A stretch of 64,000 bases of DNA from positions 1 through 64,000 of the forward strand of contig NZ_RCMB01000018.1 in the NCBI RefSeq assembly GCF_011319465.1. The letters are read 5' to 3'. Under the pieces are notes generated by a model, which did no database searches, had not been told where the DNA came from, and saw only the letters and a program-made list of their open reading frames with translations. The stretch's first letter is position 1, and every line of letters begins with the position of its first letter. The position numbers were made by a program, and so were the translations under genes. Positions 16,775-26,404 of this stretch are shown here, in pieces. The stretch comes from Candidatus Nitrosotalea sp. TS. Its GTDB lineage: Archaea; Thermoproteota; Nitrososphaeria; Nitrososphaerales; Nitrosopumilaceae.

Positions 16775-17830
16775 ATGCAATATTATATGGGAAATACCGA
16801 AGAGATGAGAAAAATACAGTTCACCGGCAAGTCTTCCTATATCGTTTCACTTCCAAAACAATGGGTTGCTGACATGGGATTAAGACAGGGAGACCAAGTG
16901 GCCGTAGTTCGACAGGGAATTTCCACGTTACAGATTGTTCCACTAAAACATCACAACAAACCTGTAGTTACAGAAGATGCAACTATTGAGATAAAACCAG
17001 AGGATGAAGGCGCTGTGATTATCAGGAAGCTTATTTCGTTATACTTGCTTGGATTTAACATCATAAACGTTAAACCAAAACTTGGAAGACTAAAACCATC
17101 CCAAAGAAATGCTGTCAAAGAGGCAGTAAAGGGAATCTTGATGGGAACAGAAATCATTGCAGATTCGACAGAGGGGCTTACCATCCAGGTTCTGATAAAT
17201 CTCTTTGAGCTTTCAGTGGATGGCGCGTTAAAGAGAATGCTGATAATTGCAAAATCCATGCAAAATGATGCGTTGCTTGCTTTAGGAGAAGCCAACTATG
17301 ACTTGTCAGAAGAAGTTATCGATAGTGACGATGAAGTTGACAGATTCAGTTTCTACATAATACGACAGTTAAAGATTGCAATTCAAAATGAACACATGTT
17401 AAAGGAGATGGGAATAGAGAGCCCGCACCATTGTCTTGGTTATAGATTAATTGTTAAAAACATAGAACGTGTTGGAGACCATGCCACAGAGTTGGCCAAG
17501 GATCTTCTAGAATTTAAAAAACCTATCAAAAAGTCAGTTCTTGAGCCAATCCAAGAATTGAATACCTTTGCACTAGCAGTGCTTGACGAATCTTGTCTAT
17601 CCCTTTTCAAGAAGGATTTCAACCAGGCAGAGCGCACAGTGGAAAAGAGTGCGGAAATTTCCAAGTATGAAAAGAAGATCCTGGACAGCATCAAGTCACT
17701 CAGAGATGATGAAGAGATATACCGCGTTAGACGAATGAACGAAAACATACGTAGGATAGCGGAATACGCCAGCGATATTGCTGAAATCGTAATGAATATG
17801 ACCATAGAAAAGAGTCTGCGAAGACAATGA
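16775..17830 (+). CDS. phoU: PhoU-family phosphate uptake regulator with AbrB-like domain
   Basis: 351 residues: an N-terminal SpoVT/AbrB-like DNA-binding domain ([20 protein letters not shown], then [10 protein letters not shown]) and two C-terminal PhoU helical bundles (about residues 120-210 and 225-345; [20 protein letters not shown] is the metal-binding signature). This archaeal architecture suggests a DNA-binding phosphate-response regulator rather than a pure signalling adaptor. Two possible starts exist, 16775 and 16787; the tandem TATA boxes could serve either. It heads the phoU-hflX-trm56-tfe run. Confidence 0.9.
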   Translation: MQYYMGNTEEMRKIQFTGKSSYIVSLPKQWVADMGLRQGDQVAVVRQGISTLQIVPLKHHNKPVVTEDATIEIKPEDEGAVIIRKLISLYLLGFNIINVKPKLGRLKPSQRNAVKEAVKGILMGTEIIADSTEGLTIQVLINLFELSVDGALKRMLIIAKSMQNDALLALGEANYDLSEEVIDSDDEVDRFSFYIIRQLKIAIQNEHMLKEMGIESPHHCLGYRLIVKNIERVGDHATELAKDLLEFKKPIKKSVLEPIQELNTFALAVLDESCLSLFKKDFNQAERTVEKSAEISKYEKKILDSIKSLRDDEEIYRVRRMNENIRRIAEYASDIAEIVMNMTIEKSLRRQ

Positions 17831-17855
17831 GACACGAAAAAAAGGACTGGACCTA

Positions 17856-18983
17856 TTGAGAGACTCTGCCATCCTGATAACATACGATAAAGAGGACGTT
17901 GTCAAGGAGGCAATTGCTCTCTGTGATGCTGCAGGCTATGAAATAAAAAAAATAATACGACAAAAATTCCTCAACAAATCTAAATTTGGACTAGGGGAAG
18001 GAAAGGTTGAGGAACTCAAGGAGTTTATTGGTTCTCTGAGGCCCGATGTCATAATATATGATGAAATACTAAGGCCCAGCCAGAATTACAATCTTGCATC
18101 TACTCTGAAAACCAAGATTCTAGACAGGGAAATGCTGATATTGGAAATTTTCCAGCGCAGAGCCAAAAGTTCTGAATCAATGCTGCAAGTAAAGTTGGCC
18201 CATCTAAGATACGAGATGTCAAGAGCCAAGGAACGAGTAAGACTTGCAAAGATGGGAGAGCAGCCAGGCTTTATGGGCATTGGAAAATTCGAAGTAGACG
18301 TGTACCACAATGATATCAAAAATAGAATGAATAACACCAAGTCAAAGCTGGTCAAGTCATCAAAACAACGCGAACTTCACAGGCAGGCAAGAAAAAGAAT
18401 TGGGTTCAAGACCATTTCACTTGCAGGATACACATCAGCTGGAAAAACTACATTGTTTAACACGTTAACTGGAGAGCGAAAAGAAGAGAGTCCTAATCTT
18501 TTCACTACCCTTTCAACAACCACAAGAAAAATAGTGTTGCGCAGTACTGAGATACTGATATCTGATACGGTCGGCTTCATAAGCAAGCTTCCGGCATACA
18601 TGATTGACGCATTCAAGTCTACACTTGAGGAATTAGTTTACACAGATATTGTAATAGTTGTAGTGGATTCAAGCGATCCCTTTCCGGAATTAAGGAAAAA
18701 GTTCCGAAGTTGCGTGTCTACCCTTGATGAGATAGGGGTAAATCAAGATAAGATAATTTTTGCTCTAAACAAGTCAGACTTGGTTCCAGAAGAAGAGATC
18801 ATTGACAAGGCAGATCAGCTGGGCTTGAAGGAAAATAAAAAATGCCTGCCGGTATCAGCGGTAACGGGCAAAAACATTCCAGCCCTTAAGAGTCTCATTT
18901 ACAGCATACTAGAAAACCAGCCTTTACTGAATGAGAAAAATGAAATAGCAAAACAAGAAATAAAAATCAACCATGAAGATTGA
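17856..18983 (+). CDS. hflX: GTPase HflX
   Basis: A ribosome-associated TRAFAC GTPase of 375 residues. The N-terminal HflX domain includes [20 protein letters not shown]. The G domain has the P-loop [16 protein letters not shown], switch [12 protein letters not shown] and NKSD. HflX splits stalled or hibernating 70S ribosomes in bacteria; an archaeal role in ribosome quality control is likely. Translation starts at a TTG 25 nt after phoU. The stop overlaps the start of trm56 by 11 nt. Confidence 0.92.
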   Translation: MRDSAILITYDKEDVVKEAIALCDAAGYEIKKIIRQKFLNKSKFGLGEGKVEELKEFIGSLRPDVIIYDEILRPSQNYNLASTLKTKILDREMLILEIFQRRAKSSESMLQVKLAHLRYEMSRAKERVRLAKMGEQPGFMGIGKFEVDVYHNDIKNRMNNTKSKLVKSSKQRELHRQARKRIGFKTISLAGYTSAGKTTLFNTLTGERKEESPNLFTTLSTTTRKIVLRSTEILISDTVGFISKLPAYMIDAFKSTLEELVYTDIVIVVVDSSDPFPELRKKFRSCVSTLDEIGVNQDKIIFALNKSDLVPEEEIIDKADQLGLKENKKCLPVSAVTGKNIPALKSLIYSILENQPLLNEKNEIAKQEIKINHED

Positions 18984-19504
18984 AGTTTTACGAATAGGCC
19001 AGAGATTGGTAAGGGACGATAGGGTAACCACTCATGTTGCACTTGTGTCAAGGGCATTTGGTGCATCAAAGATATTGATGTATGACGCCAATCCGGAGAT
19101 AAAAGACACTGTTTCCAAAGTAAACAAAATGTGGGGAGGCGATTTTCAAGTGGAAATAATCGAGGATTGGAAGAAAGCTCTCAAATCAAAAAAATCTGAC
19201 CTGTACAAAATTGTTCATCTAACAATGTATGGAGAAAATATCAATAGCAATAGAGGCTGAACTAAAAAAAGAAGACAAGATCTTGGTTGTGGTGGGGGCA
19301 GAAAAGGTACCAAGAGAAGTTTACGATATTGCAGATTACAACATAGCAATAGGAAACCAGCCACATTCAGAAATATCGGCGTTGGCCATCTTGCTTGATA
19401 GAATACTAGATGGGAAACAATTGCAAAAGAAACTTGGCAACGCGCAGCGTGAAATAATTCCTACAAAAAAGGGAAAAAGAGTAATGAATAAAACCATTGA
19501 TTAA
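18973..19504 (+). CDS. trm56: tRNA (cytidine-56-2'-O)-methyltransferase (one frameshift)
   Basis: The archaeal Trm56 (SPOUT superfamily) that methylates C56 of tRNA. The N-terminal half has [21 protein letters not shown]. The C-terminal half carries the knot and SAM-binding motifs [19 protein letters not shown] and [18 protein letters not shown]. The halves are in different frames. Lengthening the A4 run near 19233-19236 by one base would restore [17 protein letters not shown]. Repaired length about 177 residues, normal. It overlaps hflX upstream and approaches tfe downstream. Confidence 0.9.
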
Positions 19505-19529
19505 ATATGGCAAGAAGAAAGATTTTGAC

Positions 19530-20039
19530 ATGAATGTAGAGCATGAAGATCCTTTTGTTAAGATAGCTGCCTTGATTGGCGGCGATGAGTACCTAAAGGT
19601 GGCCCGCTCCCTGCTAAATACAGAGGATGCAACAGATGAAGAGATTGCCAGCTCTACAGGCCTTAGAATTAACATTGTAAGAAAAGTGTTGTATGATCTT
19701 TTTGGAAAAGCCCTGATAACTGGAATAAGGGTAAAGGACGAAAAGAAAGGATGGTTTGTTTACAGATGGAGAGCCAGAAAGGACGAAGTGGACAATTTCA
19801 TAGGAAACCAGAAGAAAAAGATTGTTGAGAGGCTACAACAAAGAATTGATTATGAAAATTCTGCAGACTTTTACCATTGCGGTAACATGGATTGCCAGAA
19901 ACTAACGTTTGAGAAAGCCTTAGACTTGTCCTTCAAGTGTCCCACCTGTGGAAAACTTGTTAACCTTTCAAAAAATGACAAGTTGAAAAAAGCACTGCAA
20001 GTAAAAATCGATCAGTTACGCGATGACTTGAAACACTAA
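19530..20039 (+). CDS. tfe: Transcription initiation factor TFE alpha
   Basis: The archaeal homologue of TFIIE-alpha, which helps open promoters with TBP, TFB and RNA polymerase. The winged helix spans about residues 10-90 (DEEIASSTGLRINIVRKVLYDL, KKGWFVYRWRA). The zinc ribbon is CGNMDC then CPTC before GKLVNLS. I take the ATG at 19530 (MNVEHEDPF) as start; a TTG at 19497 in the same frame would add 11 residues and overlap trm56. The 3' end overlaps convergent rib7 by 4 nt. Confidence 0.93.
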   Translation: MNVEHEDPFVKIAALIGGDEYLKVARSLLNTEDATDEEIASSTGLRINIVRKVLYDLFGKALITGIRVKDEKKGWFVYRWRARKDEVDNFIGNQKKKIVERLQQRIDYENSADFYHCGNMDCQKLTFEKALDLSFKCPTCGKLVNLSKNDKLKKALQVKIDQLRDDLKH

Positions 20040-20683
20040 ATGGTATAGTGCAAAATTATCTCGCTGCCCATCCTTTTGACTTGTTTTAGTTTTAAGGGAT
20101 ACGATATTTTGTCAAACCCATGTCCTTCTACCAGAGAGACAGATTCTTTGCCTCCAACCACGTATGGAGTGATAGTTACAATAATTTCATCAACTAGTTT
20201 TTCTTTCAAGAAATACCAGTTAGTTGTTCCTCCACCTTCAACAAGTATTTTTCTGATACCTCGCTTTGCTAAGATTGATAACAATTTTTTGAGATCAATT
20301 CTGATTTTGCCGCACTTGATAACTTCCAGCCCTTTCTTTGCAAGAATAGACACGCGCCTTGATGGTGCAGTTTCTGATACTATTGCCATGGTATGGATCT
20401 TTTTGGATGTTTTTACAATTTTTGAGCTGGGAGAAATTGTTGCTTTAGGATCGAGAATTATCCTAAGTGGATTTCTGCCTTTTGCATGTCTTACCGTAAG
20501 AGATGGATTGTCTACAGATACTGTGTTTCTTCCAACTAGTATGGCATCTACGCTACCACGAAGCCTATGAACTCTGGCAAGATCTTTGCTTGAAGAAAAT
20601 TTTGATTCTCCCTTACGGGTAGCTATCTTTCCATCCATGCTCATCGCTGCACTCAGGATAACATATGGTTTAGAATTTGCCAT
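20036..20683 (-). CDS. rib7: 2,5-diamino-6-ribosylamino-pyrimidinone 5'-phosphate reductase
   Basis: A 215-residue RibD-C/RIB7 (ArfC) family reductase that uses NADPH to turn the ribosylamino side chain into ribitylamino in archaeal riboflavin synthesis. It starts MANSKPYVILSAAMSMDGKIA, has LRGSVDAILVGRNTVSVDNP as nucleotide and substrate contact region, and KILVEGGGTTNWYFL near the C-terminus. The start overlaps the end of the amidohydrolase gene by 14 nt. It is the last gene of the riboflavin cluster. Confidence 0.92.
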   Translation of the reverse strand: MANSKPYVILSAAMSMDGKIATRKGESKFSSSKDLARVHRLRGSVDAILVGRNTVSVDNPSLTVRHAKGRNPLRIILDPKATISPSSKIVKTSKKIHTMAIVSETAPSRRVSILAKKGLEVIKCGKIRIDLKKLLSILAKRGIRKILVEGGGTTNWYFLKEKLVDEIIVTITPYVVGGKESVSLVEGHGFDKISYPLKLKQVKRMGSEIILHYTI

Positions 20684-21861
20684 GTACTAGTTCTCCTTCA
20701 AACATTACTGCCCTAATTGTTCCCTCTGATGCACGATGGACAATGGCTGCATATGGATTGTGCATGGGCTCTAGATCAATTGCATGTTTTTCTATGAATA
20801 TGCAATCTGCAAAGCTGTTTCTCTGGATGGTTCCAACTTTATTGCCAAGTGCATTTGCGGCGTTTACTGTTGCCATTTTTAGTATAGATTTTGGAGATAT
20901 TCGTGTCTTGTTCACTCCCATAGAAACTTTCCAGAGATAGTCCATCTCACGGAACATGTCGGCAGAATTTATCATTACATTATCGGTGCCAATCATGATA
21001 TCACATCCTGCTTTCATCATCAGACTAACATTTGGTATGCCTTCTGCAAGTGCGCCATTTGCACGCGGGCATACTACAATGCCCACTTTATTTCTGGCAG
21101 CAAGTAAAAGGTCGCTTTTTGATGCATATGTCATGTGAATGAGGAGGTCGGGTTTTGCAAGCAATGCCCTCTGTGTTTCTGTTTTTTGTGTTGTTTTCTT
21201 TGATAGATTATTGCTTTGCTCTGTCTCTGCAGAATGAATCGCGCGCATGGTCTTTTGTTTTGAAAAATGTTTCAGGACAGAATCACTGAATTCATTTGGT
21301 CCACTTATTCCCAAGCCATCACAATTTTTTACAAGATTTTTAAGGTCTATCTTTTGGGATTCTGGCAGGGAATCATTTTTCTTGATTAATTTAGAGTCCT
21401 GGTAATAGTTTATTCTGCCCAAAACTATCGGCCTTATTGGTATTCCAGAAGATGCATTTTGCAGTATGTTGACTCCTTCTAGGCCTCCCTCTCTGAAATC
21501 AATGAAGGTGGTTATTCCTTTTCTAATCATGGAAATGCAGGAATTTTTAATAAAATTAGTAAGATGGGAAATCTCTGAATTCTTGAGAATTCTTTGTTTA
21601 AAACCACTTACAGGATGAATCTTTGATTCTACACCTGAGTTGATTCCTACATCCTTTCCTATAGAATCTCCTATGTGGGTGTGTGAATTAACAAAACCTG
21701 GCATCATCAAGAGGCCCTCGCAGTCAATGACTTTTTCTTTATTGCTGAGGTGCAAGACCCTCTCCTATTGATTCAATGTATTTTTTAGAAATTCTTACGT
21801 TTGTTTTAACAATATAATCCAGGTCTTTTCCATAAAGAAGGCTGACGTTTCGTATTAACAT
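20670..21861 (-). CDS. Amidohydrolase (MTA/SAH or guanine deaminase-like) in riboflavin cluster, one frameshift
   Basis: An amidohydrolase-superfamily enzyme, about 396 residues after repair. The metal motif is GFVNSHTHIGDS. Other ligands are in IHSAET, LLIHMTYAS and MIGTDNVM, the pattern of aminohydrolases that deaminate guanine, cytosine or S-adenosylhomocysteine. The true N-terminus starts at the ATG at 21861 (MLIRNVSLLYGKDLDY) and runs to 21742 in another frame; the break lies at about 21751-21758. It sits between arfA, which it overlaps by 7 nt, and rib7, which it overlaps by 14 nt, so a step in riboflavin synthesis is a strong possibility. Confidence 0.82.
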
Positions 21862-22607
21862 GTAAGCTCAAGAATTCTCTGTTCGTCCTTGCCAGAATCG
21901 CGAAGCTCTCGTATTTTGTCAAGCGATTTGGTTGCTAGCTTTGCGGCATCTCTTCCTGTCTTTGCAGTTCCTATACCGCAATTAAACGATATACTATGGT
22001 GCTTTTTTATCAATTCAAGAAATTCAGATATGGTTTTTTGTTCAACAGATGAACTAATTATCATAAAATTATCTCCACCCATAAAGAATGCAAGAGAATT
22101 CTTTTTTAGGAAAAATTCTGACATCTCGGAATACAACTTGAGTATAAGTGATGAAACTTCGTAGGGGGACTTCTTGGCTGAAATGGATGTAGAGCCATCT
22201 ACGTCCATGTGTATTATCTGTACCAGGTCTTCGCCATTTTGCAGAGACTGTCCGAAAATATTGTGTTCCCTGTCCAAAACAAGATTTGCCCTTCGTGCAT
22301 TGTCTGCATTTGAGTTTGCTTCAAAGGGAGTCTTTCCTTGTCCTATTGTCATCGATAGGCCCAGATCGAAGAGTTTTGACAACTTTTCTTGAATTTCCAC
22401 ATGGTCCCTTACTGTGAGTCCATTTGTTATAACAAAAATCTCATCGAATCGGTTAGGAAAGGCAAGACAGTTCCTCTCTGAAAACAGGTTTTGAACCTCC
22501 TTGTATAGCGAGGCCTGGAGCATCTGAAGCCTGTGTTCCCTGTCACTTCCCAAAGTTAGAGTCCATGGTCCATACCCAGTTATTTTCAATATAGTAAGTT
22601 GAATCAT
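21855..22607 (-). CDS. arfA: GTP cyclohydrolase III (IIa)
   Basis: A 250-residue ArfA, the archaeal enzyme that opens GTP to the formamidopyrimidine that starts riboflavin (and F420) synthesis. It begins MIQLTILKITGYGPWTLTLG, characteristic of the family. Two GGDEF-like half-domains are present, with FPNRFDEIFVITNG in the first and HMDVDGSTSISA and FFMGGDNFMIISS in the second. The start follows the ribH stop by one base, so it belongs to the same operon. Confidence 0.93.
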   Translation of the reverse strand: MIQLTILKITGYGPWTLTLGSDREHRLQMLQASLYKEVQNLFSERNCLAFPNRFDEIFVITNGLTVRDHVEIQEKLSKLFDLGLSMTIGQGKTPFEANSNADNARRANLVLDREHNIFGQSLQNGEDLVQIIHMDVDGSTSISAKKSPYEVSSLILKLYSEMSEFFLKKNSLAFFMGGDNFMIISSSVEQKTISEFLELIKKHHSISFNCGIGTAKTGRDAAKLATKSLDKIRELRDSGKDEQRILELTC

Positions 22608-22608
22608 C

Positions 22609-23020
22609 TCAAATCTTTTTTAATTCATCAAATATTTTTTGTGCGGCTTCCACAGCTCTTTCTGCAACTGGTCTTATTCGTTGGTGAGCCTGTCTGTCAC
22701 TCATTCCGGGACCTGTTATTCCAAGGGAAATTGGTTTTTGATGCTTCAATGATAATTCGGTTAACATCTTTGCCACAACATTTGCAATAAGCTCATCATG
22801 TTTTGTTTGACCCCTTATTACTGCACCAAGTGTTATTACGGCATCAACCTCCTTCTTTTTCAACAACATATCTATTACAAGAGGCATATCAAATACGCCG
22901 GGAACTTTACAGGTGTGACTTATGGTCATCTTAAGAGATCTTGCCTTTTCAAGTGCCACCTCAGAGCATTTTTGAGGTTACTTCATCGTTGAATTCTGCC
23001 ACAACAATTGCAATATTCAA
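22609..23020 (-). CDS. ribH: 6,7-dimethyl-8-ribityllumazine synthase (one frameshift)
   Basis: Lumazine synthase, about 136 residues. A TTG start at 23020 gives the expected N-terminus MNIAIVVAEFNDEVTSKML. After that the frame hits TGA near 22976; dropping one base joins EVALEKARSLKM and the rest. Core motifs are CKVPGVFDMPL, VITLGAVIRGQTKHD and ISLGITGPGMSDRQAHQR. It condenses the butanone phosphate from RibB with the ribitylamino-pyrimidine. It starts 2 nt after the ribB stop and ends 1 nt before arfA. Confidence 0.92.
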
Positions 23021-23022
23021 AA

Positions 23023-23703
23023 TTAATGCTCCTTGGCGTATTCTACGAGTTTGCTGCCATCAAAATACGGTATGGCATTTTGCTTTGCATATTTTTTTGC
23101 CTTTTCAGCAGAAAGTGCACCATATGTTTCTGAATCTAACATTTCACAAATAACAGTTACAGGCGACAGACCTGCAAGAGTAGCCAAATAAACTGACATC
23201 TCCGTATGTCCCAATCTACTAGATAATAGTCCTTCTGATGCAATAAGAACGGAAACATGGCCAGGTGTTTTAAAACTTGAATTGAAAATTTCCTTCTTGT
23301 TTTCATTTGGATTTTTGTATAGACGTGCCATTTCTGACATTGTCAATGCCCTATCTCTGTCTGTGACTCCGGTATAGGTACTTTGATGATTAATTGAGAT
23401 TGAAAATGACGGTCTGTCTCCATATGGTGCTTTTCCAATAATCATTTTTTTGGATTCTGCATCAACATTTTGAGAATTAGAAAGTATATCATGCATATAG
23501 TTGAGGCCCAGGTTTTTTGCAAAAGCATGGTTCAAAGACAAGCATATGAGCCCGCCAGCATCCTGTCGCATTCTTGCAACATGTTCAGGGGTAACAAAAT
23601 CAGCAGCAACTACCATATCTACCTCGTTTTCTCGAGTATTTCCATCATGAAGTAATACAAAATCCCCTCTTTTCAGCGAGGTTATGGTTTCTTCTAAGGA
23701 CAT
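23023..23703 (-). CDS. ribB: 3,4-dihydroxy-2-butanone 4-phosphate synthase
   Basis: A 226-residue RibB that makes the four-carbon unit of riboflavin from ribulose 5-phosphate. Catalytic motifs are GDFVLLHDGNTRENEVDMV (acidic site), RMRQDAGGLICL and PGHVSVLIASEGLLSSRLGHTEMSV split over residues 140-170. It is a stand-alone enzyme without GTP cyclohydrolase II, as expected when ArfA is present. A TATA box about 27 nt upstream suggests a leaderless start of its own. Confidence 0.93.
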   Translation of the reverse strand: MSLEETITSLKRGDFVLLHDGNTRENEVDMVVAADFVTPEHVARMRQDAGGLICLSLNHAFAKNLGLNYMHDILSNSQNVDAESKKMIIGKAPYGDRPSFSISINHQSTYTGVTDRDRALTMSEMARLYKNPNENKKEIFNSSFKTPGHVSVLIASEGLLSSRLGHTEMSVYLATLAGLSPVTVICEMLDSETYGALSAEKAKKYAKQNAIPYFDGSKLVEYAKEH

Positions 23704-23726
23704 GATATGATCAGCTTGGAATTATA

Positions 23727-23734
23727 ATTATAAA
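23727..23734 (-). promoter_or_regulatory. TATA box of ribB
   Basis: On the minus strand this reads TTTATAAT, centred about 27 nt before the ATG of ribB at 23703. It gives the ribB-ribH-arfA-amidohydrolase-rib7 run its own promoter downstream of the riboflavin synthase gene. Confidence 0.5.
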
Positions 23735-23754
23735 TCTTACTACAAAATTGGTTA

Positions 23755-23772
23755 TTACCACAAAAGTGGTAA
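23755..23772. promoter_or_regulatory. Inverted repeat upstream of ribB (operator candidate)
   Basis: Arms TTACCAC (23755-23761) and GTGGTAA (23766-23772) form a perfect 7-bp inverted repeat around AAAA. It lies just after the riboflavin synthase stop and about 40 bp upstream of the ribB TATA box. It may be a regulator-binding site (archaeal RbkR sites are palindromes at rib genes) or a weak hairpin behind the upstream gene. Confidence 0.4.
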
Positions 23773-23776
23773 ATGG

Positions 23777-24367
23777 TTAATCTTTTGATAAAATGTACTT
23801 TCCAAGAACGTCAGTTTCAATATTAACTTTATCGCCAACTTTCTTCAATCCAAGATTTGTTACTTTCATGGTATGTGGAATTATAGAAACTGAAAATTTG
23901 TTTTTTATTTTATCAACTATAGTCAAACTAATTCCATCCACTGTTATCGATCCTTTTTTGGCGACATATTTTGATAGATCTTTTGGTAATTCTATCCAGA
24001 TCTGCACTTGATTGGGTTGTTTATTTATTTTTGAAATTATTCCAGACCCGTCAACATGTCCAAGTACGAAATGTCCTTCTAGTCTATCCCCCATCTTGAG
24101 ACTGCGCTCAATATTTACCCTATCACCATTTTCTAAAGAGCCAAGATTTGTTTTCTTTATTGTCTCCCCAACCATTTCAAATCTTGCCATTCCTTTTGCA
24201 ATATGTATTGCTGTTAGACATACGCCGTTTATTGCAACACTGTCTCCAACTCGCAGTCCCTTTGCAAGTTTGCCGAGATTTATCATCATCTTTGCTTCGC
24301 TGCGAGTTTTTGTATTCTTGTCAAATTTCATTATTGTACCAAGCCCTTCAATAATTCCGGTAAACAT
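23777..24367 (-). CDS. ribE: Riboflavin synthase, alpha-chain type
   Basis: A 196-residue two-domain riboflavin synthase that dismutates two lumazines. The first lumazine-binding repeat starts MFTGIIEGLGTIMKF with VGDSVAINGVCLT. The second starts at EGHFVLGHVDGSG with KGSITVDGISLTIV. Many archaea use an unrelated pentameric riboflavin synthase, so this bacterial/eukaryotic-type enzyme beside archaeal ArfA is a mixed pathway. I choose the ATG at 24367; a TTG directly before it is also possible. CATAAATC on the minus strand about 26 nt upstream fits a leaderless promoter. Confidence 0.93.
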   Translation of the reverse strand: MFTGIIEGLGTIMKFDKNTKTRSEAKMMINLGKLAKGLRVGDSVAINGVCLTAIHIAKGMARFEMVGETIKKTNLGSLENGDRVNIERSLKMGDRLEGHFVLGHVDGSGIISKINKQPNQVQIWIELPKDLSKYVAKKGSITVDGISLTIVDKIKNKFSVSIIPHTMKVTNLGLKKVGDKVNIETDVLGKYILSKD

Positions 24368-24434
24368 CAAACGATTTTATGGACTAAACATGATTTATGT
24401 TCATCGCTGGAGATATCGGTTGTGCGTTATACAG

Positions 24435-25295
24435 TCATGCAGAATTAACAGACTGGAGCAATGTTTGTGCTCTCTTAAAGTGCACCTCATCTATCATTTT
24501 TCCGTCTACCTTTGTTGCGCCCTTCTTCTTTTTCTTTGCTGATGCATATGCGTCAATCACTTTTTTTGCCCATTCAATCTCAGAGCTTGTTGGACGAAAT
24601 ATCCCATGAGTGGTTTGAATCTGACCTGGGTGAATAATGGTTTTTCCTGTGTATCCCAAATTCTTTGCCATGATACAGTCTTGTTCAAGGCCAGCTTCAT
24701 CGTTTAGGTCCTGCCAGATTGCATCCAGTGCATATTTTCCTGCAGCTCTTGCATCTATTGGAATCTTTGCCCTTGCGTATTTTGCTCCCTCTGCTTGTTT
24801 TGTATATTCTATTCCCAAATCATTGAGCAGGTCAAAGACGCCAAATATCAGGGAAGATACGCGTTTGCTTGAAGATGCAATGGAATATGCATTTACTACT
24901 CCTTCAGTTGATTCTATGGATGCCATCAGCTCTATTGGTTTTAATTTTCGCTTTTTTTCTAAATTTGCCAGTGCCTTTTCTATTTTTTTTATCTCACTTG
25001 CATTATTGACTTTGGGTATAACTATGCCGTCAATTCCCTTCTGAACAATTACGGCAAGATCATCTCCAATTAATCCCGACATCGGGGAATTTGTTCTAAC
25101 ATAGATTTCAGCTTGATAGTCTGTGCGCTTTTCTAGTGCTCCTTTGATGATATTTCTAGCAGATTTTTTTTCTTCAAGCGGAACAGAATCTTCAAGATCA
25201 AAGCAAACAACATCGGCAGAAAGTGTCTTGGCTTTTTCTAAGAAACGTTGGTTGTTACCTGGTACAAATAGAAGACTGCGTAAGAGTCTTGCCAT
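24435..25295 (-). CDS. HpcH/HpaI aldolase family CoA-ester lyase (CitE-like)
   Basis: 286 residues starting MARLLRSLLFVPGNNQRFLEKA, the typical start of citrate lyase beta and malyl-CoA lyase-like proteins. VVCFDLEDSVPLEEK and ELMASIESTEGVVNAYSIA hold the Mg2+-binding acidic residues. TGKTIIHPGQI is a family signature. No citrate lyase alpha or gamma genes accompany it, so a stand-alone malyl-CoA or citramalyl-CoA lyase-type reaction is more likely than citrate lyase. The alcohol dehydrogenase gene lies 13 nt upstream in the same direction. Confidence 0.88.
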   Translation of the reverse strand: MARLLRSLLFVPGNNQRFLEKAKTLSADVVCFDLEDSVPLEEKKSARNIIKGALEKRTDYQAEIYVRTNSPMSGLIGDDLAVIVQKGIDGIVIPKVNNASEIKKIEKALANLEKKRKLKPIELMASIESTEGVVNAYSIASSSKRVSSLIFGVFDLLNDLGIEYTKQAEGAKYARAKIPIDARAAGKYALDAIWQDLNDEAGLEQDCIMAKNLGYTGKTIIHPGQIQTTHGIFRPTSSEIEWAKKVIDAYASAKKKKKGATKVDGKMIDEVHFKRAQTLLQSVNSA

Positions 25296-25308
25296 AAAGT
25301 TGGTTAGA

Positions 25309-26360
25309 CTATGGCTTCAATAAGATTTTGCCGAAGAGTCCCTTACCGGTTAACATTTTTGTGTGCGCTTCTGCGGCATTATCAAAGCTATATGAAGAAT
25401 CAATTATTGACTTTAGCTTCTTCTTACCCATCCAGAACAGACCCTGCTCTAGCTCAGCCTTTGTTCCTTGTGTTGAACCCAAGATGTTTGTTCCTTTGAA
25501 GAAGATGTGTCTCAAGTCAGTCTTTGCATCATATCCAGTTGTTGCTCCACATGAAACAAGTGTTCCACCGATACTTTAGCAATGTGAGTTGAGCATTCCA
25601 GTGTGTCTGACCAATGTGGTCAAATGAGATATCTATGCCACCATATGGTTTTGCTATATCTCTTACTTGTTTGCTCCAGTCTTCTTTTCTGTGGTCTACT
25701 GCATAATCTGCGCCAAGCTGTTTTAGCTTGTCTAGTTTATCGCCACTTGCGGTTGAGATTACTGTACAATTGTACAGTTTTGCAATTTGAATTCCAAAGC
25801 TTCCTACACCAGAACCTCCTCCCATGATAAGGACTACTTGACCTGGTCGAATTTTTGCTCGGCCTACTAACATGTGCCAAGAAGTAAGCAGTGTCATCGA
25901 AGATGCTGCTGCCTCGTCATAGCTTACACCGTCAGGAATCTTTGCTACATTAACTTCAGGTAAATGAGTAATCTCAGAAAATGCACCCCACAGAGGCCCT
26001 GTTTGGAATCCCCAGATGGTTCTTTTCAGGCAGTCATATTCTCGTCCGTCAGGTGCATGCTTGACATACCCTGCAGGACATGTTTGAGTGAGAAACAACT
26101 TTGTCGCCAACTTTGAAGCCTGTGACATCCTCGCCAACAGCGATTACATCTCCTGCGGCATCGGAGCCAGAGATGTGTGGTAATGGAACAGGAACTGGCT
26201 GGCCCCTCATTCCCCAAATATCATTATAATTTAATGCTGCTGCCTTTACGCTAAATACAACTTCGTTTGGTTTTGGTTTTGGATCTGGGACTTCTTTGAC
26301 TTGTAAGATTGATTTGTAATTATCGTCTGGGGCATATTTTTCATAAACGACTGCCTTCAT
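25309..26360 (-). CDS. Zinc-type alcohol dehydrogenase / quinone oxidoreductase family (two frameshifts)
   Basis: A medium-chain dehydrogenase of about 350 residues in three frames. The N-terminal part has LKYNDIWG-like LNYNDIWGMRGQ, HISGSDAAGDVIAVGE and the lobe CRVCQAC. The middle part continues GREYDC (the fourth structural-zinc cysteine) and holds the cofactor motif VLIMGGGSGVGSFGIQIAK. The C-terminal part is FFKGTNILGSTQGT to the end. The breaks are near 26055 and 25578, each fixed by removing one base. The substrate is not evident. A semialdehyde reductase role in carbon fixation is possible because alcohol dehydrogenases are invoked there. A TATA box lies about 28 nt upstream of the start. 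Confidence 0.87.
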
Positions 26361-26404
26361 AGATGGTTTCGACTAATTTACCCCTAATATATTTTCGCTC
26401 AGTT

